Source: Datisca glomerata
Taxonomy: Eukaryota > Streptophyta > Magnoliopsida > Cucurbitales > Datiscaceae
Assembly: GCA_003255025.1 (NCBI GenBank)
Contig: QANY01009049.1
Location: forward strand, 124,001-188,000
Length of the DNA stretch: 64,000 nucleotides
Direction of reading: 5' to 3'
Part shown: positions 45,452-57,545 of the stretch, piece after piece
Layout of the letters: each line of letters begins with the position of its first letter
How positions within the stretch are numbered: position 1 is the stretch's first letter
Notes under the pieces: model-generated
What the model saw: only the letters and a program-made list of their open reading frames with translations
The model's database searches: none
What the model was told of the DNA's origin: nothing
Program-made: the position numbers and the translations under genes

Positions 45452-45766
45452 AAAACCCATTAAAATTAACAAATTTAAAAAAATTAACAAAACCCATTAA
45501 AATTACAAATTTAAAAAAATTAACAAAACACATTAAAATTAACAAATCACATTTGTTGTTTTATTTTTGGAGAAAATAAGTTTCTAGGAGAGAGAAATAT
45601 GAAAATGAAGATAAATAGAGAGAGAGAGCTAGTGTGTAAGAAGAGTAATAGGAGAAATAAAAGAGAAAAAGTGAAGGGAATGTGGTGAGAGATTATGACA
45701 TGCACAAATTAGTGTTGAGGTATAATTCTACAAAATCAATTCCTTATGAGTATAGTTATGCAAGAA
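45444..45766. repeat. Outer right arm of the foldback/MULE-like element
   Basis: Reverse complement of about 25756-26075 (diverged). Shared blocks read AACACTAATTTGT, TTACACAC and the TTAAAATTAA-type runs. Ends near GAAATCCTTTC. The counterpart of 26076-26311 is missing at the NUMT junction. Confidence 0.7.
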
Positions 45767-47818
45767 ATCCTTTCAAAAATGAGAAGAGTATACTATTAAT
45801 ATTTATGTTATAATACCTTGAAGTTTGGACAATCCTAGATTTTTTTATTTTTAATCATGACCTAATGGATTTGATTTGTAATTTGTTTTTTTAATTAATT
45901 CAAAGATGTCATACGAGTAGGTTAATTAAGCTAGAAATTGTAATTGACAAAATTGTGCCTAAGTTATTAATAGGATTAGGCATTTTTAATTAACATCTAG
46001 TTTTTTTATTCATAATTTTACAATTTGACAGAGCAACAACGTTATCACAGTAATTGTCGAAATGTGTTGTGCTGACAACATTCGTACACATGCACTTATA
46101 ATCTAGATGAGGCTCACAACACCAAGCGTGTGCGAGTATCTTAACATACGTTTTGACATGAATTGAAATCTTTACCTATAGTTGACCAATCCCACATAAA
46201 GAGGCATCTTAACGAACTACATAGAAAGAAGAGAGTTGATGATAGAAGCACATGGGGTGGGGGAGAATTAAAGGCGTATCACTACAGCAGCTGGATCACT
46301 AAGAGCCAAAATAATAACAAAAGTCAAAGACGTTGCTGGACCAGACAATTTTTTTATTTTGTCTTTTTCATTGTGTAGATGCTGTATTTATTAGAAGTTC
46401 CGGGCTACATTGTAGTTTGAGCCCACGTATAAAAACTAATAGTCCGTTAAATTAGATATGAATGAGTATGATTTATTTAAAATAGAAATCAAATAATATC
46501 TTCTCAGTTCAAATTCTTTGTTGGTCTCTTTCTTTTACAATCAAACCGCCCAGAAAAGAAATTCAGTATTAGTAAGACTCATTTATGTTAATATATCAAA
46601 TATTTAAAAAAAGAAAAGAAAAGAAATTAACACCTTATTTTAATTGTAAAAAGTAAAATTTTACTCGTATCTTTTAATCATATTATGACCATTAAATTAC
46701 CGTAAAGGCATAGGTATTTAAACTCTTGTAGTTTATAGGTGTTTAATTATTCAACATATTCGTTACATTTATTAAAGTCTCTCTTACACAAAATTCATTA
46801 GATTTAATCTATATATATTATTTACACTTGTTTCACTATTTAACATATTTCTTATCTTCCAACAAATACTAAATTACACGTAGAGTTGTCAATGGGGCGG
46901 GGGAGAGGGGGGCCTTCTCCATCCCCATCTCCACCTCCCTATGACAACCCCATCCCCACCTCCCTATGATAACACTATCATCGCTCATTCTTCATTTAAA
47001 GTTATTTGAGTGAGATGAGAAATCTTCATTAAGATCAGGTTACTCACAGATTTTTCTATCTTCTCCGTCACTTCTTTTAAGCTTCAATTATGTATACAAT
47101 TTTTAAGGTCTGGCTAACATGCTGACAAAAGCGAAGATGACGTCAAGGTATGGAAAGAGAATGTTAGCAGTAAAAACAATGAAGATGATATAAAAGAAAA
47201 ATAGCATAGAAATATCTTATTTGACGACTAAGTTAGAGAAATATTGAGGGGAATCAAAAAACAATAATTAGTGCTAGGGTGGGGTTGAACATAGAGTTAT
47301 AATGTCAATTTAATATATATATATATATTTAAAAATATATACAAATAAATGGGGTGATTGATGAAACGGGGACTACTATATTCGTATTCATCACATACAT
47401 ACGCGGGTTTATATTCAATCGTCATGTACCCGTCCTGTTTATCAAAATTTTAACTTATCAGAGACAGATCCGTGCAGGTTCAGAGACCCACGGGTGATGA
47501 CATCCTTGACTACATGTCAAATAAGTTGCATTTTTTTTTACACAACGAGTAACCCTTTAGTATGAAATAACTAATTTTTTTTTTTTTTGGTGAAAAGAAA
47601 GATTCATAAAAACATTTGAGAACGAAACAAAGCATAAATTGGAGTTTTAAGAGCTTGGCTACTAGTCTGCCTGAGACTGTGTGACCTAAATTTTATGCTT
47701 TCCATTCTTCAATGGAGACTGTAAAAGGATCAGGAATAGGTAAACCTATTAATAAAGAGTGTTGATATATAACTTCAATTGAGTAATGTAGAAGGCAATC
47801 TCATATTGATGAAACAAC
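45767..47818. other. Intergenic, AT-rich
   Basis: No recognised gene. Contains the second copy of the 47-bp repeat (45921-45967) and poly-T or poly-A runs near 47575. The part close to 47819 is probably the 3'UTR of the phosphoglycerate mutase gene. Confidence 0.5.
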
Positions 47819-50571
47819 TTATGCATCTAACTTAAGAAATGTCTTTATGATTCCCATCATTTGTCCTCCCGGGAATCGTCCGAGACATCCTCTTGCGGCC
47901 GCAATCTCGTTGAACTCACAAACCGAATCCCCTCCATTCACTTGACGTGGTTTGCTTCTAAACTCTTCTTGTTCTTCTGTCAAGTCCTCATCGGGTTTAA
48001 CTTTCGGAAGTGGAAATGGATCGAGAGAAGCTCCTAAAACTATGGATTCCCCGCCTACAGCTTCCACGAAATCCTTCAATCGACAAATGGTGAATGGAAC
48101 TGGCTCGAAGCTGTGGTCACCGTATTCGACTGGAGTGGAGTGGTCTCCGGTGACACAGAGGAAGTACTGGTAATTACTCGTAGATTGTGCCTGCCATAGC
48201 AGCCGAGCTAGCTGCCCTATTGCTTTATCTACAGCTCCCATTGCTTTCACTTTGAAAAGAGTAGCCTTGTCATGCCCTGCATCATCAATTGCCTGCAATA
48301 CCAAAAGACATTGAAAATTTCATAACTTTTTATAAATGACTAGTCAAAGAGTGGTCATGCATTGCACATGTTAAAGCAACTACAGTTAGTTGAAAATTGA
48401 GCAATCAGGCTCATATCTATAGTGTACTTCAGAAATAATAAATGAATAAATCACAAACTTTAATAATATGGTTAAATCAATTGCATCTTGTCAAATCAAG
48501 ATAAGAAGGTAATATTGGAATAAAAGAAGTATCCTATAGATAAGATTCTTTCGTAAAAATATTTTCATATAATGTTACTCTTAATATATTATAAATAACA
48601 TGTTGAGCTTTGAACTAAAACGGAGAATATGTGTTTATTAGCATCCTGCTTTAGGACACACTGGCTAGCTCGTAGCCTCAGACCACATTGAGATACGCAC
48701 ATAGCTAAACGCGATTGCACGAGAGACAAAAAATAATCAGAAAACGCTGAACCAAATATTCGTTTCAAATTTTTCTAGATGATACAATTCTTAGTTGCTG
48801 CTCGATCGTTGGAGAGCACATATTTGATTTGAGCTTTGTATCCAAGGTAATATCTTTCGGTATGCTGGGTAGAGATTATGATTTGAAGATATATAATAAA
48901 AGATGTAGAGAAACTGAAATGACCTTAATGTGAAGAAATCCAAAATCATAACCGTCTGGGCGTCCTGGTTTGTGCTCATCCTCTCCCGGAACAAAAACTC
49001 TAGGGGAAGTCTGCAATGGAGCAGAGAGTCCCTTAGCTATTGCGGTTGCCTTGGAAGTTAGAAGTGTTCTATAGTCTCCAGTTGCTCCAGGAGCTTCAAG
49101 GATATCAATACCTAGTGATAAGCCAAGTCCAGCTATAATTTTAGTAGGAGCAACCATACATGGCCATAAACCATGTTTCTCTTCAAACGATGGAACCTAC
49201 AACGTGAATTCGTCATTAAAATTAGAAAGTAAACGATAAGACAAAATCACTCTACATATAATACAAGTCTTTTTATGATTCAATTACTCAAACTTCAATC
49301 TCATACCAAATGACCATGTGAAGTCCTTTAAGGTATACTATTGCTTATTTACGTTAAAAAAAAACATGACAACTAACCTCAATTCGGATACCACAACCTC
49401 GTAAGAGCACAATATTGGCTATGTTCTTTCCTTCAGCTGCCCGCTTTGCATTCAATGGGTGAGAAACCAGAATCCGGGATATTTCTTTAGATAATGCATT
49501 AACAACTGCAGCAGTATGCCTCGATTCATCAGTATCGTCTAGCGGTTCAGCTTGCAAAAGTAAGCGGTTATCCTTTAGTGGGTCTGTTCCAGATATATTC
49601 CCACTTAACTTAGGTCCTTTCACAACCACTCCACATCTATGCTCCGTCGCATATCTATCATGTGGGAATAAGTTGTGGTATGGAATAAGAATAAGATAAC
49701 CTATCTGGTTATGAAATTCTAACATGGTCATAGAATTCAAGGTTGTTCAGCAAATTAAAACTACATCACTTTACAAAAAACTTATAGGTACGATTTCTAA
49801 ACCTGACTCTAACTTCGTAGTGAGGAAATGAGGGTATCTTTAATCCATCGAGCGCTGCACATAATATTGGGCCTTCCTCCTCAAAGTGTCTATCAGCCCT
49901 CCTACTGGTCACTATTCCAGTTTCCTCATCCAACGTAGCGAAATTTGACTAAAGTTAAGCGATAGTCACATGTCAGTACTTAGAAGCATTCATTGCAAGA
50001 GCAGCAGTATATAAGAGATTATCAATTCGTTCACCATAAACATATTAGCAGGAAGAATATCAGATGATAACAAATCATATATCAGATGTCCAATAAAAAG
50101 AAAACTAATTGTTTTACCCACTTTCACGTTAATCACATAGTCAAGAGAAAAAATTATCCCTTGATATTCTTATGATTTAAGAAGGAAAGTTCCGTTTCAT
50201 GAAAGAATATCTGCTCTGAGTACGGAAACGCAATAAGACTCTATTCGAGAATATACGCGCACCTTAAATGCAATATCTCCAGGCGACATGGCCAATCCAG
50301 CACCCATGGACTCAAATGCACCACGACCTCGATAATAGATTCTAGGATCATAACCTAATAACGAAAGGTGAGCTGTGTCACTTCCGCAACCCAAACCAAC
50401 TTCAACAGGATCCATAAGACCATTAACACCAGCAGAAGCAATGGCATCCAAATTTGGTACTTTCGCTACTTGAAGAGGCGTTTTGAATCCGAACTTGGGC
50501 ACTGATACATCACCAATTCCATCAATAAGCACAAATGCCACTCTTCTCTTGGGCTGCTGTGGACTTTCCAT
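47819..50571 (-). CDS. Cofactor-independent phosphoglycerate mutase, archaeal (ApgM) type
   Basis: Five exons (50263-50571, 49803-49948, 49378-49654, 48924-49196, 47819-48292) join in frame with GT/AG borders to 492 residues. It belongs to the alkaline-phosphatase fold mutases that interconvert 3- and 2-phosphoglycerate with two metal ions and a Ser nucleophile. N-terminal box: RVAFVLIDGIGDVSVP (metal-binding Asp) and VGLGCGSDTAHLSLLGYDP (nucleophile Ser in GCGSDTAH). C-terminal metal sites: AIDDAGHDK and CVTGDHSTPVEYGDHS. Plants carry this type besides the usual iPGAM, and its role there is little known. No targeting peptide is obvious, so it is probably cytosolic. The gene looks intact. Confidence 0.93.
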
Positions 50572-52455
50572 GTTCCTAAATTCTTGATGCTAAAACCCAG
50601 CACCAACAGAAGAAACAATCATTCGAATGATTGGTTATCGTGCATACCCGCAATTAGCAATATATGAGTAACAAAAATCTTAAATGATATATGATGAAAT
50701 TGAAACTCATAGCAAGCCATAGCTTGGAAGGGATATCGAATCTTTATATTGGCAAAACGGATACGTTCTAATAAATACAAAAAACTATATTTAGCCGGAA
50801 AATTAGCTATCATTTTAATTTCTCGAAGGAATTAGGGGAGCCTATGGATAGCTCAGCGAATCAGAAGCTGAATCAACAGATTAGCTAGTTTCCATATGGG
50901 TTCCTCTAAATGTAAGAGAAAATTCATAGACGTAACGACCCAGGCATAAAAAATAAAAGAAGCGGCAAAAAAATCGCTTAACAACCTCATTCTAAGCATC
51001 CGAGCCTCCAAAGTCAAGATGAATTTAATAAAGGATATCTGAAAAACGATCTACCTTGTTCATTAAAACTAATGTATCGGGTAGAAAAGGTTATTGTCTT
51101 TAACAGCCTTCAATGGCCGATTCCCTCAACTGGGTATGAACGCAAAAGACTAACGAAGCTACTTTATTCTGAGAAAGCCAGATGAAACCAAGAGAAATTT
51201 CCCGGATGAGCCATCTGAGAGTTTTTAACGAAATAAAGACTGTTCGCCTAATTTTAACTAAAACTTTTTATGTACTGAAGACTTAATTGTACTTTCTTTA
51301 TTTTAATAATCATGCATCTTACGGTTTTTTACTTACTTATTTTTCTCTTTTTTTATTTTCCGTCCAATTTGTGATTTTTTTTCGAGCTTCTTTACATTTA
51401 CATTCAGCTTCTCTCTCTCTTTTTTCTTTCTATTTCATCATCAATTTACTTAAGTTATCATTTATTTTCTCCATTGATATAAACTCTCATTCATATTTTT
51501 CACTAACACAAATCTAAAATTTATTGAGTTTACCATCAACAATGATAATGTGGTTCTAGAAAGAAGGTGGTGGACTCCAAATAATATATTTTACATTTGA
51601 GTTAGAAAATTCTAATATGTATATATTAAAATCAAACTTTTGTACTAATGAGTTATATAGATTGATATAATGAGTTTGGTTACACAATATTATACTATTT
51701 TCTAAATACCGCTAGACTATTAGACTATACTTTAATTTTTGACTAGGCTATTAGACTAGATCGCTAGAATGTAGTATAGGATATGACTAGACTACAAGGC
51801 TATAGTAATATGTGTGAATTTTCCTAATTGAGTGAAATTCATATGTAAAATAATCTCACTCATACACATTAAAGCTATCAAGTGTAGCAAACATCACTAT
51901 AATAATTGATTTCTTCATTGCTAGACTGCTAGACTAGACTAATAGACTGTCACACTACTAGACTGCTAGACTTATTATCACCGTACGCTTGTTATCCTCA
52001 TAATTATACCGAATGTAAATGTTTTAATTGTCAAATATTTCAGATATGTCAGAAATACGAATAATTTTGATATGTCAGGTCATTAGTCCTGACATATGAA
52101 AAAAAATTATTAATTGAGTCACATAAATTGAAATAACTGAGTCCCATAATTATTATAAATCGTTGTTCATTTCTTTACACAACAATTTGAAGGAGTTGTT
52201 AAGGAAAAATCAATCAGTGACAAAATAAGCATTAGCCGACATGAAAGACTGTATATTGGTCAATTGCCCTCTCTTGTTTAAGTTTTGTTCTATTGTTCCA
52301 TGTGTTGATATACTTTGTTAATAGCTATAAAAATGTCCATGGAAGATGAAGTTGTTAATAGATCAAAGCATTTTTGTGTGTAAACATGCTTTGTAAATAT
52401 GATGATAATGATAATTATATAACTCAATTATTTACATTCTGACTCAAGTAAATAT
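50572..52455. other. Promoter side of the phosphoglycerate mutase gene and AT-rich intergenic DNA
   Basis: Bases 50572-51250 should hold promoter and leader. From 51700 to 51980 the motif CTAGAC recurs many times in short direct and inverted copies (for example ATTAGACTA, GCTAGACTG). No gene recognised. Confidence 0.5.
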
Positions 52456-52857
52456 GGGGTCTGAACTTATGACATCTCAAACAACCTGCATAAACAATAT
52501 AAGTCACTCCAAAACACAAGTATTTTTGTTCATGTCAGGTTGCTAGACCATGATCTAACGGTTTTGTGTTAAAATTAACACTTACCAGACCACAATCTAG
52601 GAGAACATTGTCTGCTAAACCATGGTCTAGCAAATCAAACAAAAACATGACAATATAAGGTTTGAACTGATGATATCTCAAACAACATGCATTAACAATA
52701 TAAGTCATTCCAAAACACAAGTATTTGTGTTCATGCCAAGTCATTAGACTGTCTAGCAGTTTTATGTTAAAATTAACACTTGCTAGACCACAGTCTAACA
52801 GAATATTGTCTGTTAGACCATGGTCTAGCAGAGTAGACAAAGACAGAACAACATTGA
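52456..52857. repeat. Tandem duplication of a ~201-bp unit
   Basis: Two copies, about 52456-52656 and 52657-52857, each with CTCAAACAAC, AAAACACAAGTATTT, GTTAAAATTAACACTT and ACCATGGTCTAGCA. The units contain inverted CTAGACC/GGTCTAG pieces. They are clearly diverged. Confidence 0.85.
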
Positions 52858-53542
52858 TTCACAATATCCAGGCAGATTCAGTCAAGTTCGAATATCCATG
52901 CAAGTGTTAACAATATCCAGGCAGATTCCAACAAATATCTTAACATTAATGAGTATAGTGATTTACAATATGAAAGTTTAAATATCTAGGCATATTCAGT
53001 CACAAATATTTGTATTTCATGATTTACAATATGAAAGTTCTAATACAACAACATTGATTCACATAATAAACATCATAAAATCTAGAGTCTTCAATGTCAT
53101 GCCCATGATCAAATATATCAACTGTCATCTTCTCTCGAAACTCACCCATTCTATTTTGAGCACATTTGTCGAACAATGACACTACTCTGTTCAAAGAAAA
53201 AATATATCAACTTCATACATTTATGAACATATATAATCAATTGTTTAGAGATGACTTGCCTTTACATATTTCCATACATAAACATTCTCAAGATATATTT
53301 ATCTAAAATGTTCATGTAACACATCGTTACGAATGCATGATGTCATAAAAATGATACATGTTACAATATATGCATATGAACTATTTGTGAGTAATTAATG
53401 TACGTATAATTATTATTTGCATTTGGATCAACTATTTTCCCACACAAACAGCTTAATAATTCAATGTTCAAACATCATCTATATTAATAGATATTCAGAT
53501 TTATCCGAGATAAATGTAAGGGTAGTTAAGTGAAGGAGTCAC
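52858..53542. other. Intergenic with a short unclassified coding-like stretch
   Basis: On the minus strand, 53060-53190 stays open and reads RMGEFREKMTVDIFDHGHD and EDSRFYDV. It is not recognised and has no clear start. It could be an exon remnant. Confidence 0.3.
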
Positions 53543-54865
53543 CGTCATTATGCATGCATATGGCTGTTGGCCTCTCGCATGATGGCATTCGTCGATTATT
53601 AAAACCTTTATCATGCTTGGTTGGAAAAAGTTGTCTCAAACCATTTAGCAAAATAGCTGGTGTCATCACAAGCACCTGTTTTGGGGGAAGAAATCTCACC
53701 AACATTAATACCTAAGACGATGATTTGCAAGTAAGGCACCGTAACGCAGATAAGCTAGCATTCTAACCTGAAGTATACTTTAGTTAAAGAAATATAAGTT
53801 ATAACTGCCTAAAAGAGTTGTATATAAAGAATGTTGCCCAAACAGAGGTAAATCCAGAACCATAGTTCTTTGATTTACTATCTACTGTTTTGATATAAGT
53901 GGATTGAGATATAAATGCACTAAGCAAAATGGGCAAACAAAGAATCAGGAGACAGGTCATACAGAAATTAAAATCTAATATACATACATATCTTTACTCG
54001 TAAAATAACCAAATGAAACTACAGTACCTCGTGCTTGCCTATTTCTTGCCTCCAAGTTGCAGCATCACAAAAGTCGACCCCATGTCTCCCCAATACTTGC
54101 CCACATTCAAGTCCGTGCGCAATTAAACTGCCTCAGCTTGCTAAAAATTACCCAAAAAATGGAAACAGATTAACACTAAAATCCATATTCCTTTACGATG
54201 TTTTACAATGTAATACCATTTTTAATAAATCCTAGATTTTAGTTTGGAAATTACATAGAAAAAACTTAGAATCTCATTTGATGCTATATGTGATCAGAGA
54301 ATAAAATTAGGTGTTTTCAGTTTTCACACACGTGCAGAATAATATGACAGTTGTAACATTTTATCAAGCCTTGAGAATGAGTATTCACTAAAACAAATTC
54401 GTAAAAAAACCAAGTTATTGAACTTTCTGTTAGAGGAGAAACTTAAAATTTTAACGTACTTGAGGAACCAAAACAACTTGGGGAACTGAGAATACTGCAA
54501 TGAAAGGTGAAGGCTTGCATAGAAGATAGGCATAGCTCTGAAGAAGCATGATAGCAATCAAAATTTTTCCAGAGCCAGTCTTTAAGAACATTATTGTGTT
54601 TTGTTTCATTGCCTTTTCTAATCCTTCCTGCTGATAACTACAACAGACACAATTACAAAAACACATAGAAACTGAAAATATTACCAAATGAAGTATGAAT
54701 GACCATTCAATTGGACTACACGAAAAAATGAATAAAAACGATGTCATATGTGACAAAAAGAATCAAAAATAAAAAAAAAAAAAGGCAAAACCACCTTCTT
54801 GCAAATGGAAGAGGATCAGCAGAGAGTTGCTGACTTCCGTCTGTCTCCATGTTCAATGGTTCCAT
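53543..54865 (-). pseudogene. Dicer-like 2 (DCL2-type) helicase fragment, broken
   Basis: Four exon pieces (54795-54865, 54460-54637, 54028-54140, 53543-53675) match the N-terminal helicase of DCL2, which makes 22-nt siRNAs against viruses. It starts MEPLNMETDGSQQLSADPLP, then YQQEGLEKAMKQNTIMFLKT and the Walker A motif as GSGKI, with the critical Thr changed to Ile. Exon 3 has TAA instead of Gln after QAEAV and a 1-base deletion in the KYWGDMG region. Exon 4 has VLVMTPAILLNGLR, a frameshift, then VLIIDECHHARGQQP (DECH box). No PAZ, RNase III or dsRNA-binding part follows downstream. It is a truncated dead copy; start and exons are chosen by similarity and splice signals. Confidence 0.8.
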
Positions 54866-55563
54866 GGTTTCTTGCTTCTCTGCCGGTATGTTAGTGACGC
54901 TTAATGATCAGTATAGGATTAAACGGTAATCGGACACAAAAATCAATTTCAGAAAACAGAAATGTCGAACAGAGAGGTCATCAAGTGTCAAATGCCACTG
55001 TGAGCAATGTGAAACTCACTTGAAATACTAGAAACATCAAACCCACCAAAAAAGTGAGAAAAACATACCGACCCCTATTGAAGTTAGAAAGTAAGCCGAG
55101 CCATTTGAAGGAAAATAATAAAAGAGACTCACTGATTCGGTAGAGATAATTGCAGAGAAACCAACGGAGATAATTGTCAGAAGAAGGGAAGAAATCAACA
55201 TGCAAAACTACGACCTTTAGTTCTGATGGTGTCAATGGTCTCCACCACTCCTCCACTCTGAAACATATTCTTTAGATGGTCTTCCATAGCACTTCCCCCA
55301 CATGTATTCTCATCCTCGTTTGCAGAGCTGCAGACGAGGGTTTCGAACGGAAATGACTTCACTGGACAAGGTTTCAAACGGCAATTGCACAGACGCGCGG
55401 CTTCGAACGGCAGAGCAGTGACGAAGGGTTTCGGTTTCGCAGACCATCGAGGGTTTTTTGAGAAAATTGGGGGAAGGGACTCAAATGTAATTTTTTCACT
55501 ATAAAAGATAAATAAGTCTTTTACCTTATAAAATGGCAATTTCCCTTCTCAACGTCTTAATAT
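54866..55563. other. Upstream flank of the DCL2-type fragment
   Basis: Contains an open frame on the minus strand (55195-55539) without a recognised domain. Possibly the old promoter or leader of the copy. Confidence 0.35.
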
Positions 55564-56186
55564 TAGGGGTGTAAGAAAAATCGCTGAAATCGACGGAACT
55601 GACGGAACTGGATCGAACCGATGCGGTTCAGTTGGTTTCAACGTTTTAGACGGTTCAGTTTGGTCTCTGATATGTAGGTCTACTGTTCGGTTCGGTCTGC
55701 GATTTTTATGAAAAAACCGCACCGAAACAAACCTCATGTTCAATATATAAAGAGATTTTCACAATACCCTAACCCTGATCCATAAACATTTTCATCACTT
55801 CCTTAGTCTCTCTCTCTCTCTCAGACTCGTTTGTATTTTATTTTTTTAGTTTGTATTTTATTTTTTTACTTTATGAATTTTCTGATGTTTATGAAGATTT
55901 TATTTGTTTTCTGATTGTATTTATTATCTATTAATAGAACTTTAGATTAGAATGATTCTCAATTATTTCTTCTCTGTTTTCAAATAGAAATTTACATTTT
56001 CAGGAAATTGTTCAAACTAAGACTTGTTTATTTTCAATTGAACTTATTCTATTTATTTTACCGGTTTGAACCGGTTCGGTGCGGTTTAGAAAAAATTATG
56101 ACGGTTCGATTCGGCGCGGTTTCTTCTGACCGGTTCGATTCGTTAAAACACCATAAACGCACAGAACCGAACCACTTACACGCCTT
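55564..56186. mobile_element. Non-autonomous hAT-like element (~620 bp)
   Basis: Ends are TAGGGGTGTAAG and, in reverse complement, AAGGCGTGTAAG, a 12-bp terminal inverted repeat with two mismatches. Flanks CTTAATAT (55556-55563) and CTTAATAC (56187-56194) form an 8-bp target duplication with one change. Both subterminal regions are full of GGTTCGGT/ACCGAACC-type motifs in opposite orientation, a known feature of some plant hAT-type MITEs. No transposase. Confidence 0.8.
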
Positions 56187-57229
56187 CTTAATACCATTTC
56201 ATTATCATTAAATTCTTTCACATGATCTCTCCTGGCAATTTCCCTGAAGCCAAAGTATTCTCGTCAGTACTACTCCCACTTTATTCTGCGTGCGTCAGCC
56301 TCAGAAGAAAAAGGCTACTACTTTTTTAAAACTACTAGGTATCTGGCACGTGCTCAGTTGTACTAGTATGTCATGACATTAATAACACATGCGTAACGGG
56401 AGCGGAGAAAAATTATCATCATAGTTCTTAACAAATTACGTAAAGATGTATAGTGATAAATATTTCATAATATTTGCATATATTATAGAAGTTAATATAA
56501 AAATCTAGTTTCATTCCGATAGATTTGAAATTTTAAATTAAGAAGAGAAGTAACTATAAAAATACAAGATTTTTTTAAGTAAAAAAACTTACGAGAACTT
56601 TGATAGTTAGAGATCTTGCGGGAGCTCTTGTAGAGAGAATTTCAAGAGCTACTCGAGCGGCAGAGTGCTCTGCTTGTCTTAGGTTGAGTGATAGAAGGAG
56701 CTTTTAAAATTTCACAATTGAAATTACCTGTAGCTTTGAACACTGGGTCATGATCTGATCCTTTTTTATAGATGCATACGATGTCATATTGAACCTATTT
56801 ATATGTGCTAGTTGTTGTAATTGGTTCTTGTACCTGATTAGATATGAAGAAAAAGGCATTCAACATTAAAACTTTCAAAAAAAAAGATTAAAAATCATAT
56901 GTGTAAATATCAAGTAAACAAAGTCAAGTATTGTAGAATTTAAATAATTAAATACTATTTGAATACTGATAATAATTGTAATCAAACACCAATTGTAAAT
57001 AAAATGTTACTCATCTAAAGCTCTGTGTTTTCTTTTGGAGAGAGAGGATGTTTTTAGAAATTTATCTAAAATGGAGTTTACTTTTGTCTCTAACTCACAG
57101 TGAACAATTTTGAGATGATAAAAGATAAGCCCATTAACACTTTCAACGAGAGATAGGCACACTTAAAATTTGAGGTATATCTTAAGAAGAGATGTATTTA
57201 TCGACACAAAAATAGAAAAAAATAAAGTT
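56187..57229. other. Intergenic, AT-rich
   Basis: Nothing recognised between the hAT-like element and the SGS3-like fragment. Confidence 0.5.
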
Positions 57230-57545
57230 TATAATGTCATTTTCATCTTGATCGAGCTTTGTATTCATGATCATAATCATAGGAGGCCAGACTATGTCAT
57301 GATCTTTCTTCTAAACTCTTAGGCTTTTCCATTTTGTAAATGCCTCACCTGCTGGAATAACATATGTTCCCCTTCACTGCAACTCCTCATCCAAAAGCTC
57401 AGCTAGTTCTCTGTGAAGTTTCACCTTATGTACCATTCAATGGAATCCGGACCACTTTGGCATGCTGGACAGTGTCGCTGCCTTATAGGTTCACTAATCT
57501 CTTCACCAATCAAAGTGTCCAAAACCTCAAAGAATTTCCTAAGTA
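57230..57545 (-). pseudogene. SGS3-like fragment (zf-XS and start of XS domain), broken
   Basis: The minus strand reads EVLDTLIGEEISEPIRQRHC, PACQSGPDSIEWY, then after a small deletion and frame disturbance VKLHRELAELLDEELQ, a TGA where Arg is expected, RGTYVIPAGEAFTKWKS, and DHDIVWPPMIMIMNTKLDQD. This is the zinc finger and the beginning of the RNA-binding XS domain of SUPPRESSOR OF GENE SILENCING 3, the RDR6 partner that stabilises RNA for secondary siRNA production. The rest of the XS domain, the coiled coil and the N-terminus are absent nearby. Confidence 0.8.

Noticed and set aside
55195..55539. 114-codon minus-strand ORF upstream of the DCL2-type fragment
   Set aside because: No recognised domain, and the DCL2-type start at 54865 fits better without it.
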